Shown here piece by piece: positions 7,944 to 15,773 of a DNA stretch of 34,909 nt; positions within the stretch are counted from its first letter, which is position 1, and the number at the start of each line of letters is the position of its first letter. Position numbers and translations under genes: made by a program. The notes beneath the pieces were generated by a model that saw only the letters and a program-made list of their open reading frames with translations, searched no databases and was not told where the DNA came from. Source of the DNA: JAVVPO01 sp036655715 (GTDB taxonomy: Bacteria > Bacillota > Clostridia > Lachnospirales > Cellulosilyticaceae); NCBI GenBank assembly GCA_036655715.1, contig JAVVPO010000018.1, positions 1 through 34,909 on the forward strand. Direction: 5' to 3'.

Positions 7944-8417
7944 TTAACATAAATCTGTAACAAGCATCATTGTTACGTTATTGTAGATACATCTTATATC
8001 TACTTGTTCTGAATAAATATCTTCTAGAATTATACTTGTAGTAAGAATAGAATTCACATTAAACTTTTCTGGTAATACAATGTATCCACAGAAAGGAATC
8101 GTTGTATGTGCTGTATGCAAGCTTTGCGTTGCTTCATTAGCTACATATTCTACCTTATATTGTATATCCCCTACTACCATCAATTTGTATCCAGTTATGT
8201 TTTGTCCTTCAAGGGATACTCCTTTAGGTGTTTTTACAATTTTCTTTTGAACGATGCAGGGTTTTGCCCACACCTTCGTAATTTGTTCGATGTCTGGTTT
8301 TTGAGTAGGTACACAGAAGGTAAAGTCCGTATTAATTTGGTTGAAGTAAGGTAAATTCTCATAAGCACAATCATCTATCCCGTGGTACTCAATGAGCCCT
8401 CTCATATTCGTTGCCAT
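7944..8417 (-). CDS. SPOCS (DUF3794) domain protein, type A, first copy
   Basis: This 157-residue single-domain SPOCS protein has LIEYHGIDDC, NTDFTFCVPTQKPDIEQI, PKGVSLEGQNITGYKLMV, YVANEATQSLHTAHT and GYIVLPEKF. The ATG follows AAGGAGGAGAAAT. It heads a two-gene run with the type B gene at 7446 and has a SigK-like promoter upstream. The opposite strand of the intergenic region starts the Cys-rich gene at 8648, so both promoters share one 230-base region. Spore coat role inferred from the domain and promoter. Confidence 0.88.
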   Translation of the reverse strand: MATNMRGLIEYHGIDDCAYENLPYFNQINTDFTFCVPTQKPDIEQITKVWAKPCIVQKKIVKTPKGVSLEGQNITGYKLMVVGDIQYKVEYVANEATQSLHTAHTTIPFCGYIVLPEKFNVNSILTTSIILEDIYSEQVDIRCIYNNVTMMLVTDLC

Positions 8418-8438
8418 ATTTCTCCTCCTTACACGATA

Positions 8439-8464
8439 ATATTAGACATTTTTTTGTCTAATAT
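8439..8464. repeat. Palindrome at the predicted start of transcription of the A-B pair
   Basis: The arms ATATTAGACA and TGTCTAATAT form a perfect 10-bp inverted repeat around six T residues. It overlaps the downstream edge of the -10 element. It could be an operator or a 5' leader hairpin; the sequence alone does not decide. Confidence 0.45.
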
Positions 8465-8491
8465 ATCTTATGTTCCACCCTATCTGAGTGT
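8464..8491 (-). promoter_or_regulatory. SigK-like promoter of the A-B pair
   Basis: On the minus strand AC (8491-8490) is followed by 17 bases and CATAAGATA (8472-8464), an exact CATAnnnTA match. It lies about 47 bases before the ATG at 8417. A 10-bp inverted repeat (8439-8448 / 8455-8464) overlaps the expected transcription start. Confidence 0.55.
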
Positions 8492-8577
8492 GAGTATAAA
8501 AGCTCATTTAAGACGATTATAAATTTTACTTAAATTACCTTTTTATTTTTATTGTCGTCTTTTTCCCTTTTTATATC

Positions 8578-8605
8578 ACCAGTTGACCTATTTTGACATA
8601 CTATT
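8578..8605 (+). promoter_or_regulatory. Promoter of the Cys-rich protein gene (SigK-like; SigA-like alternative overlaps)
   Basis: AC (8578-8579), 17 bases and CATACTATT (8597-8605, one mismatch to CATAnnnTA) match the spacing of the other SigK-like sites here. TTGACC (8583-8588), 16 bases and TATAGT (8605-8610) is an overlapping SigA-like reading. The Cys-rich product favours the sporulation reading. Confidence 0.45.
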
Positions 8606-8647
8606 ATAGTGATTGGTTTATTCTTAATTTAGAGGAGGTTCTATCTT

Positions 8648-8944
8648 ATGTCATGTTACTCTTGTTCAACAGCTGCATTTACCTGCAACAAATCTAGCTT
8701 TTCTGCATTACCAGACTGTTCTTGTGCACTTACATCTTTAACACCACCTACTCCAGCACATTATTTCAATCTATACTGTGGTACTTATTGTTTACCCGTT
8801 GTTTGTAGTAAACCATCTCCTAATCATGGTATCAGCACTAATGCTTATAATGGCTATCACCCACCTGTATGTGTAACACTTCCAGGACACAATCCAAGTT
8901 GTCCTAGCTGCCCAGTTCCTTGTCCTAATGATACTTGTCATTAA
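8648..8944 (+). CDS. Small Cys-rich protein, probable spore coat protein
   Basis: This 98-residue protein has 13 cysteines and many Pro, Ser and Thr residues. It begins MSCYSCSTAAFTC and ends with the CPSCPVPCPNDTCH motif. There is no signal peptide and no transmembrane helix. The ATG follows AGAGGAGG. It is monocistronic, divergent from the SPOCS A-B pair, and closed by a strong terminator. Such composition is typical of disulfide-cross-linked coat or crust proteins. The spaced Cys pairs could also bind metal. No family is recognised by name. Confidence 0.75.
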   Translation: MSCYSCSTAAFTCNKSSFSALPDCSCALTSLTPPTPAHYFNLYCGTYCLPVVCSKPSPNHGISTNAYNGYHPPVCVTLPGHNPSCPSCPVPCPNDTCH

Positions 8945-8957
8945 TCATTCAGATTTT

Positions 8958-8990
8958 AGCCCACCCTTAATCAATTATTAAGGGTGGGCT
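8958..8990 (+). terminator. Rho-independent terminator of the Cys-rich protein gene
   Basis: A perfect 14-bp GC-rich stem (AGCCCACCC arm, 8958-8971 with 8977-8990) and 5-base loop is followed by TTTATT. It lies 13 bases after the TAA. Confidence 0.9.
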
Positions 8991-9020
8991 TTATTCACTG
9001 CAAATTTCCTCCATAGCACA

Positions 9021-9060
9021 AGGGACTATTCCCTATTTCATTACCTAGGTCATAGTCCCT
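9021..9060 (-). terminator. Possible terminator of the LWG protein gene at 9100
   Basis: AGGGACTAT (9021-9029) pairs with ATAGTCCCT (9052-9060) across a 22-base loop. It lies about 40 bases after the TAA of the minus-strand gene. There is no strong U tract, so confidence is moderate. Confidence 0.5.
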
Positions 9061-9063
9061 CAA

Positions 9064-9105
9064 TTATTTATTTATTTGTTTATTTATCTATTTGTTTATT
9101 TATTG
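9064..9105. repeat. Tetranucleotide microsatellite (TTTA/TTTG)
   Basis: About ten imperfect 4-base units of TTTA, TTTG and TCTA run from the stop codon of the minus-strand gene into its 3' flank. Length variation between strains would be expected. Confidence 0.7.
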
Positions 9106-9717
9106 TCCACATGGAGAAGGAATATTGATAGATCCTGTATATTGGTATCCATTTTTATTGCATCCACATGGTGGGTAGTTTGGATTTGGACATGGTTGTG
9201 GTTCACAACCACATTTGCTACCTGGAGTTGGTTGAGTAATAACTGGATCATAAGGTCTGCATGGTTGGTAACCAGCTAAGCTAGCACCTGTTTTTGGATC
9301 TACTTCACAAGCTTTACAGTTTCCTGTTCCTGTTAATATAACTTGTTCTGGCTCTGTGTAAGCTTTGCTAACTAATACTTTATAACATTCTGATCCATCA
9401 CAATAGCAAAGATCAAATTGATAGAAGCCTTCACAATCACTTACTGTATGTGCAATACCTTGATATTGTGTACCCGCTGCACTACAAACAACTTTTACAA
9501 GTTTTAAAAGAGCATTAGCTACTGGTTTACCATTACAATCTTTGATTTGTCCCCATAAACGTACTACGTTACTTCCATTTGTTGATTCTACAACAACGTC
9601 AGCTCTCACCTCTGCTGCTTGACACTCATTCATTTTAATATCAATAGAGTTTCCTGATACTACACTATTATGCTTTGGTTGACATCCAGGTTGACACCCA
9701 TTAAAATAATTTGACAT
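9100..9717 (-). CDS. LWG-family Ig-like (carboxypeptidase-regulatory-like) protein with Cys/Pro tail
   Basis: This 205-residue protein has a Cys-containing N-terminus (CQPGCQPKHN). A GNSIDI motif follows, then a single beta-sandwich resembling carboxypeptidase-regulatory or CNA-B domains: VVRLWGQIKDCNGKPV, NALLKLVK, AHTVSDCEGFYQFDL and CYKVLVSKAY. The last 60 residues are rich in Pro, Cys, Gly and Asn. There is no signal peptide. Four other genes here share the LWG core. The ATG follows TTAGGAGG, and a SigK-like promoter is present. A surface-adhesive or cross-linked spore coat component is likely. The biochemical function is unknown. Confidence 0.8.
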   Translation of the reverse strand: MSNYFNGCQPGCQPKHNSVVSGNSIDIKMNECQAAEVRADVVVESTNGSNVVRLWGQIKDCNGKPVANALLKLVKVVCSAAGTQYQGIAHTVSDCEGFYQFDLCYCDGSECYKVLVSKAYTEPEQVILTGTGNCKACEVDPKTGASLAGYQPCRPYDPVITQPTPGSKCGCEPQPCPNPNYPPCGCNKNGYQYTGSINIPSPCGQ

Positions 9718-9740
9718 ATTATACTACCTCCTAATATATT

Positions 9741-9761
9741 TTATAACTTTTTAAGTTATAA
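9741..9761. repeat. Short hairpin in the 5' leader of the LWG gene at 9100
   Basis: TTATAACTT (9741-9749) pairs perfectly with AAGTTATAA (9753-9761) around a TTT loop, between the SigK-like -10 and the AGGAGG. It could be a transcript-stabilising hairpin or an operator. Confidence 0.4.
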
Positions 9762-9772
9762 CATTTTCTTTA

Positions 9773-9800
9773 TATACTATGAATTATAAGTGATTAAAGT
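9773..9800 (-). promoter_or_regulatory. SigK-like promoter of the LWG gene at 9100
   Basis: On the minus strand AC (9800-9799) is followed by 17 bases and CATAGTATA (9781-9773), an exact CATAnnnTA match. It lies about 56 bases before the ATG at 9717. Confidence 0.55.
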
Positions 9801-9840
9801 TACTCTTTTCCCTCGTTTTATCCATTTTCTCTAATGCAAA

Positions 9841-9880
9841 AGGGATAGAGCACCTACTTTACTAGGCTTTCTCTATCCCT
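9841..9880 (-). terminator. Terminator of the DUF11x10-SPOCS gene
   Basis: AGGGATAGAG (9841-9850) pairs with CTCTATCCCT (9871-9880), with a second small stem CCTA/TAGG inside the loop. On the minus strand TTTT follows. It sits directly after the TAA at 9889. Confidence 0.75.
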
Positions 9881-9888
9881 CCTACTTT

Positions 9889-12800
9889 TTAACTTTCGCT
9901 TATTCCAACTTCCACTTTACTTTCTATCTGTCTATTATTAATCATACCCACATACTTTTGCTCTATCACAGCTTGCAGTACCATTTCTTCTTTGCTAAAT
10001 TCTACTAATGCTTTTATTGTCTCTACAAATAATTTGCCCCATTCAATACTCTCTTTTGTATTATCTATACTTACATACACTAATCTATAGTTTAGTTGTC
10101 CTTGGATAAATAAATTGCCGCTTTCTTCTCTTCTTTGATTAATCATCACAACTTCCACTGTAAAGTCTACTATTTTATCAATATCTAAATATTGATAAGG
10201 GAGTGTCAGTATATTTTTATAAGACAATGTGGCTACATTAGGCATTAACATCTTAATTTGATGTGTATCTACAGGTGTTTGCCCTTTGATATAGTGACCA
10301 TACTCTCCTCTTCTTACAACATACTCTAAATAAGATTTACTAATAATATATTTATTGTAGCATCCATCTACCCTTACTTTATACTCTATCTTTAAAGTTT
10401 GGCCTATACTTATTCCTCCTAAGTTAACACCATAACCTATATGAGGTGTATTAAGCCCTATATCATTTAACTTAAGACTTCCTTCTATTAAATAGGTATT
10501 AGGACTTAATTCATCATAAAAAACAAGTTGAGTAATAGGCAGCGTTCCTGAATTTACAATATCTATATGATAACTTATTGTATCACCTATCCCTGCAGTT
10601 ATAAGATCCTTATCTGTTTTCTTGTTTAATTCTACTTTTACTTTTTCTATTCTTAGTGTAACTATTTCTGACTTCTCTACTTTTTCTCGTAAGTTCTCTT
10701 CTATAGTATAATGATAGGTTATATAAGGATAAAATACGGATTCTCCACTCATGCCTTTAGATATTACATGCATTTTAAAATCTATTTTTCTTGTCTCTCC
10801 TATATTTAATACAGGTATTCTCATATCTTCTAATGTGTAAGCTATACATTCTATGCCTTCTATCATTTCTACTTCTACTAATATATCTTGAGCAGTTATA
10901 TTCCCCTTATTAGTTATTTCTATTTGATAGGGTAAAATCTCCCCTACTAATCCTATTTTTTCTTCTGCTATAAGTTTTACCTCTACCTTTGGATTAACTC
11001 TATGCAACTGGGTTTCTATAGGCAGTACATAGATTGGTCTTAGCGGCATCTTAGGGTCTATTTCCACCTCATACTTTAGCCTCACACTTTCTATAATGTC
11101 TTCTTCTAGGATACCCTCTTCAATCTCTACTTGAAAGCGGATTTTGACTTGCTCTTGCGGCTTCATCCTTGCTATACTTATTGTATTTTTATCAACTAGA
11201 CTTATCCTACCTTCTCCCTCTTCACTGATGGTTTCCTCACACATATGCATATACAGCGGGAAACATTCTTCTAATAGGATATTTACAGCTTCCGTATTCC
11301 CTTCATTTATACATATTAACTCATAGTTAATACGTTCATTAGCTAGTACATTTAGCCTATCTATCCATTTATTTACGGTCAACTGAGCTAATTTGATACA
11401 CACTGGTTGTGTCTTAATGATTTCTCTTACAACCCTATCCTCTTCTTGCCCATTTTCTCCCCAATCATAACTATAACTTAATTCGCTTAAGAGCACTAAT
11501 TCTTCTTGGTAAGCTGCGATTTTCACAGTATAGCTTACCTCTATACTTTCTCTCGGTTGTATATTACCTAACTCAAATAGCAACTCACCCTCTATACCTT
11601 CAAAAATAATACCTTCTATTTTCTTAGCTCTAAGGCATACACCTTTAGCTGTTCTATTACCTTCATTAAACAGGTGAAGGGTACAAGTTATTTCATCTCC
11701 TAAAGTCGCATATTCTTTATCAGCTAATGCCCTCTTCTCACCGATGGATGTTGTTAAATTAGCTCTGTAAATAGGTGTTTGGATAGGACTTACTTCATAA
11801 CTTCTTTGTTTGACTTCTCCCTGACTTGTATAAAAAACATAGTCTACTTGTGGGCAAGATACAATCCATTCACCTTTTGGGTTATCCTCTACTTCAAGCT
11901 GATAAGTAAAGTAATAGCTCTCTTCTTTATCTATTTTTTCTACTGCAATACTTCTTTCCCCTATCCACTTACCACACGCTACCTCTGGCAAAGTTAACAC
12001 AATTTGCTCTGCTGGCACATTACCTCTATTGGTAAGTTCTAGTGTATAAGTAATTATATCTCCAGGTCTTAGTCTATCTTTATCCGCTACTTGATTTATC
12101 TGTCCATTCTCTTCTAGCACATAAGCTTCCTCAACCTTTGTTATGAGTTCTTGACTCTCTCCAAATTCTTTGATAATCTCATAGCCTACTTCATAACTAT
12201 ACTCAATTTTAGCAATACTTCCAATATACCCTAAGGGTGGTAATTGCCTCACATCCAAATCATACGTAATGATTTTAGATTCATTTGGCCCAATATCCCC
12301 TACTTCTATAGCCTCTTCCTTTTCTATTAATATATCTCCAGTTAATACGCGTTGAAATCTTACATCTTTGGCTGCAATATTTCCTGTATTGGTAAGAATC
12401 ATCTTATAAAATAATACTTCCTCTAAAGCTATACAGGTTTCATTTACAGATTGCAAAATGCCTCCATCTTCATTTTGAATCTTTGCTAGGACAATGCCTA
12501 TAGGCACTTCTTGTCTTCTATATAAGTTTTTTTCTATCACCCGGTCTTCTATACTATAACTATAATAGAGTCTGCCCTCTATTTGCATATCTCCTAGCGC
12601 TTCTAACTCTACTATCATTAAAGGATAGCTCATATCAATGGTCTCATCTGCCTTTAGTTCCTCCTCATACTGAAAATAAGCTTTCCCTTCTTTTTCTTCC
12701 CAGCCCTTCCCTATCAGCTGAGTTCCTATAGGTTTATCTAGTACAATCTGAATATTTTCAACACTTATATTACCTTTGTTGTGAAGCCGCATAGTGTATC

Positions 12801-14061
12801 TAACCTCATCATTTAAGGTGGCCACTGCTTTATCAGCTACTAATTCAAAAGCTTCTTCCTCTATTAGCCCAATTCCTAGATTGGTTTCTAGCACATTGGA
12901 ATAGTTTTCTCCTGCCACAAACTCTTCTTCCACCACATAGTCATAAAGTATTTGGGCCTTACTCTTTAATTTCATTTCACTTAAATCACAGGTGTTCACC
13001 TTACATCTATAACTTATTTCTACCGTTTCTTGATTGCCTATGTCAGGTAATCTCATGCCTTCTTCCAAACTATAGGCTTTAGAATAAGCTACCCCTCCAA
13101 CAACTAAGCTTTGTGGTATACATTCTATCCCCTTCGGTATACGATCTATTAATCTCACATGAGTTGCTGTAACATTTCCACTATTCATAAGCTTAATCTT
13201 ATAGGTGATTTCATCACCTATTGTACACAAAGAAGTATTGGCTGTTTTGATAAATCCACCTGTATTTTGATCAAAACTTGCTATACAGACTACAGAAAGT
13301 ACCTTTTGTGATAAATACTTCTTATAAACTTTCCTTCTATCTGGTCCAACAAAATCATATTCTAGAATGACTTGGTGCGGTATTTCATACTGCATCATCT
13401 CTTGGCTCACAACTACATCATAAGTTAATGTAAACTGCTCACCGCTTTCTAACTCTTCTATGTAAATAAGCCTATTTTGTAAATCTAATTCTCCCTGATG
13501 GCTCCCTCTTAAGCTTTCTGCCCTTATCACCGTTTGTATAGGTTCCAGATTTTTTATATAGATATGTTGTGCCTTACAATTTCCTTGGTTAGTTAACCTT
13601 ATCGTATAACTTAATACCCCTTGATACCCTACAACTTTCTTGTCTACAAATAATTCAAAAGTTCCTGCCATTTCATTGATATTGGGGTCTGTAACAACTG
13701 TTACAACTGCCGTACTAGGTATTTCTTTTCTTGCTTCTCCAACTATATCCATAAAAGAAACATCAGCGGTATTAATAATCGGATTAATTTCTGGTAGGCT
13801 CACTATACTGCACTTAAAATCAATCTTTTTATTTTCTCCTTCTAACAAAACACCTAAGGAAATGCCCCTATTTATATCTCCCTCTACAGGACATCCATCC
13901 ACTTCTATGGACCCTTCTATAAACTTCATGCCAAAAGATAATTCATCTCTTAGCCCTATTTCTTTTAAGGGTATACTTTTTTCATTAAAAAGAGTAATGC
14001 TATAATGAACCTCATCCCCTACACTAGCAAATATTTTATCTACTTCCATTTTTATATCCAC
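9889..14061 (-). CDS. Giant ten-repeat DUF11 protein with divergent SPOCS-like C-terminus
   Basis: This 1390-residue protein is built from about ten DUF11 beta-sandwich repeats over residues 1-1245. Each opens with a K-A-VGDEVxYxxxLxNxGN-type core, for example DEITYKIKLMNSGNVTA, DIITYTLELTNRGNVPA and DTISYHIDIVNSGTLP. Residues about 1260-1390 resemble a divergent SPOCS domain (LDIDKIVDFTVEVVMI, FIQGQLNYRLVYVSI). There is no signal peptide or cell-wall anchor. The repeats are acidic and charged, unlike the T/N-rich repeats at 26587. The start is GTG, six bases after GGGGGG; an ATG four codons later is spaced worse. It follows the FG-GAP-like gene by 12 bases, so the two are co-transcribed. Probably a long, rod-like spore-surface stalk. 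The repeat count comes from motif reading by eye. Confidence 0.85.
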   Translation of the reverse strand: MDIKMEVDKIFASVGDEVHYSITLFNEKSIPLKEIGLRDELSFGMKFIEGSIEVDGCPVEGDINRGISLGVLLEGENKKIDFKCSIVSLPEINPIINTADVSFMDIVGEARKEIPSTAVVTVVTDPNINEMAGTFELFVDKKVVGYQGVLSYTIRLTNQGNCKAQHIYIKNLEPIQTVIRAESLRGSHQGELDLQNRLIYIEELESGEQFTLTYDVVVSQEMMQYEIPHQVILEYDFVGPDRRKVYKKYLSQKVLSVVCIASFDQNTGGFIKTANTSLCTIGDEITYKIKLMNSGNVTATHVRLIDRIPKGIECIPQSLVVGGVAYSKAYSLEEGMRLPDIGNQETVEISYRCKVNTCDLSEMKLKSKAQILYDYVVEEEFVAGENYSNVLETNLGIGLIEEEAFELVADKAVATLNDEVRYTMRLHNKGNISVENIQIVLDKPIGTQLIGKGWEEKEGKAYFQYEEELKADETIDMSYPLMIVELEALGDMQIEGRLYYSYSIEDRVIEKNLYRRQEVPIGIVLAKIQNEDGGILQSVNETCIALEEVLFYKMILTNTGNIAAKDVRFQRVLTGDILIEKEEAIEVGDIGPNESKIITYDLDVRQLPPLGYIGSIAKIEYSYEVGYEIIKEFGESQELITKVEEAYVLEENGQINQVADKDRLRPGDIITYTLELTNRGNVPAEQIVLTLPEVACGKWIGERSIAVEKIDKEESYYFTYQLEVEDNPKGEWIVSCPQVDYVFYTSQGEVKQRSYEVSPIQTPIYRANLTTSIGEKRALADKEYATLGDEITCTLHLFNEGNRTAKGVCLRAKKIEGIIFEGIEGELLFELGNIQPRESIEVSYTVKIAAYQEELVLLSELSYSYDWGENGQEEDRVVREIIKTQPVCIKLAQLTVNKWIDRLNVLANERINYELICINEGNTEAVNILLEECFPLYMHMCEETISEEGEGRISLVDKNTISIARMKPQEQVKIRFQVEIEEGILEEDIIESVRLKYEVEIDPKMPLRPIYVLPIETQLHRVNPKVEVKLIAEEKIGLVGEILPYQIEITNKGNITAQDILVEVEMIEGIECIAYTLEDMRIPVLNIGETRKIDFKMHVISKGMSGESVFYPYITYHYTIEENLREKVEKSEIVTLRIEKVKVELNKKTDKDLITAGIGDTISYHIDIVNSGTLPITQLVFYDELSPNTYLIEGSLKLNDIGLNTPHIGYGVNLGGISIGQTLKIEYKVRVDGCYNKYIISKSYLEYVVRRGEYGHYIKGQTPVDTHQIKMLMPNVATLSYKNILTLPYQYLDIDKIVDFTVEVVMINQRREESGNLFIQGQLNYRLVYVSIDNTKESIEWGKLFVETIKALVEFSKEEMVLQAVIEQKYVGMINNRQIESKVEVGISES

Positions 14062-14073
14062 TTTTATCCCCCC

Positions 14074-15356
14074 CTAATTTTCTATTTGATATTGTTCATA
14101 TGGTACAAATACGTCATTTTCCCATCTTAACCAAGTTGTCTTTTTATTTGCTGCTTGGTAACAGATTTCATAGACTTCTCTTAGTCGTTTATCTACAGGA
14201 TACATTTCTATTATTTCTTTTTCCAAGTCATTACTATCTAGTATGACTTGGAATCCTCCCTCACCAAGGGCATAGATACACACATGTATCGCATCAGAGT
14301 CTTTATTTTCTTTAATACCTACCCATATGTTATCTAACTTATTACCTGTAAAATCTCCAACAAACATCTGATAATCATACACTTTACCTTTTGCAACACA
14401 AATCATTTCATAGCCTGTTTGTTCTTCCTTTGTAACTGCTAATCTTAGCTGTGTCACAAACCCCTCTTGTCTTTCGCCCCACAAATAAACGTCTTCTTCT
14501 ACTTGTTCATCTCTTAAGTAGGCTGTTCGTGCAGCTAATATAGCTTGAGATTTTCTATCGCCTTCTTCTGTTTCTTCTNNNNNNNNNNNNNNNNNNNNNN
14601 NNNNNNNNNNNNNNNNNNNNNNNNNNNNNNNNNNNNNNNNNNNNNNNNNNNNNNNNNNNNNNNNNNNNNNNNNNNNNNTTCTTCTGTTTCTTCTACTTCT
14701 TCTGTTTTATATTCCATCTCACATTTTCTTTTAGCTTCTTCTAAGTACTTCTTATAAATAGTATCTTCTGTGTCTAGTTGTGTGAGATATTCGTAGTAAT
14801 GAACTACTATTTTAAAATAGGTTTTCTCTAATGATTCATCGATTATTAACTTTCCTTCTTTATAACGATACAATTCAATATCATAAGCCTCTAGGTCTTT
14901 GTGTTTCCAAATCGCTATTTCATCTAGACCATCTTCCCCATCTATATCTTCAATATAAAGCTTATCAAAAGGAATAGGTTCACTTAGCATTTCTTGTAAA
15001 CTTTCTCCCTGCCAGTCAAGTAAACTTAATTTATAGCCGTCTTCTTCTTTTGTTTTGCCTCCTAAAGCTATTTGCCTATATTCTGGCCTTAGTTTGGCTA
15101 TTTCAAATCTATTTATTTCACTATAATGTGTCCTGTTATTCCATATGACATGCCACTTCTTGCTAAAAAGTTTGAGGATTAAAATATAATTATTTTGGTC
15201 TCTCCTATATAAAGTTATAATTTCATTTTCTTCATCTTTATCTATATCCGCTTCTATAACAGCAGGTATCTTATAGTCCTCCCCCACCAACAGAATTTCT
15301 GCACTTTTAGGTAAAAAGTAATTAACTGTTCTTGTGAGATACTTATTCGTATACAT
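14074..15356 (-). CDS. FG-GAP/VCBS-like beta-propeller protein interrupted by an assembly gap
   Basis: This is one gene split by 100 N. The upstream part (15356 to 14679) contains two acidic FG-GAP-like loops, VIEADIDKDEENEIITL and YIEDIDGEDGLDEIAIW, and ends in a Glu-rich run. After the gap the frame continues EETEEGDRKSQAILAAR and joins, without a stop, a part with another such loop (VGDFTGNKLDNIWVGI). It ends just before the DUF11x10 gene. If the 16 identical bases on both sides of the gap are overlapped, a single 388-codon frame results. There is no signal peptide. The ATG follows a GAAGGGAGAG site. FG-GAP-like repeats are calcium-binding surface modules in other proteins. A spore-surface role here is inferred from the operon. 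Confidence 0.75.
14579..14678. other. Assembly gap (100 N, placeholder length)
   Basis: Exactly 100 N bases lie within a Glu-coding TTCTTCTGTTTCTTCT repeat. That 16-base string ends the left flank (14563-14578) and begins the right flank (14679-14694). The round number suggests a placeholder rather than a measured length. Confidence 0.97.
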
Positions 15357-15380
15357 AGTGATTCTCTCCCTTCTTGATTA

Positions 15381-15605
15381 TTAATCTATTACGAGCACCT
15401 TATACCTACTCATTCTGTCTACTATAACATCAAAACTATAAGAGCCTTCTTTACTTGTCATTCCTTCTTGTATGATAGTATAAGATGCTCTTTTTCCTTT
15501 TTTTATCTTAGACATTAATTTGATGGGTTTATTAGCTACTATATTTCCCTCTTTATCTTTAACAATTCCCCACAATCTAATGGGCTTACCATTTTTGTTT
15601 TCCAC
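15381..15605 (-). CDS. Minimal LWG-family Ig-like protein
   Basis: This 74-residue protein consists only of the LWG beta-sandwich: IRLWGIVKDKEGNIVANK, IKLMSK, EGMTSKEGSYSFDV and YKVLVID. It resembles the core of the 9100 and 15774 proteins but lacks the GNSxDI lead and the Cys/Pro tail. AGGAGG lies seven bases before the GTG at 15605. A GTG six codons upstream is in frame, but the ribosome-binding site would then be inside the coding region, so 15605 is preferred. It is the first gene of Block II, 24 bases before the FG-GAP-like gene. It could be a soluble partner or capping domain of the surface assembly; this is inference. Confidence 0.75.
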   Translation of the reverse strand: MENKNGKPIRLWGIVKDKEGNIVANKPIKLMSKIKKGKRASYTIIQEGMTSKEGSYSFDVIVDRMSRYKVLVID

Positions 15606-15773
15606 TTCTACTCCTCCTGGCACCTACCTATACTATATATATATTATTACTTCCATGCTTCTATTCAATTTTTGGTTTTTTACTATGCTTCTTGTACTTT
15701 TTTCGCATTTAATAAATATTTTAATTTTTCTCGTATATATATATATAGACTATACACTCTAGGAGGTTCACTT

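Noticed and set aside
9064..9105. Phase-variation switch in the LWG gene at 9100
   Set aside because: The tetranucleotide tract begins at the stop codon and lies downstream of the coding sequence, so length change would not shift the reading frame.
14074..14484. Stand-alone 136-residue gene starting at a TTG at 14484
   Set aside because: The frame stays open upstream to the assembly gap and matches the Glu-rich end of the gene beginning at 15356, so it is the C-terminal part of that gene.
15672..15773. 34-codon N-terminal extension of the LWG gene at 15774
   Set aside because: It runs through the AGGAGG and AT-rich promoter region; relatives start near GNSxDI.
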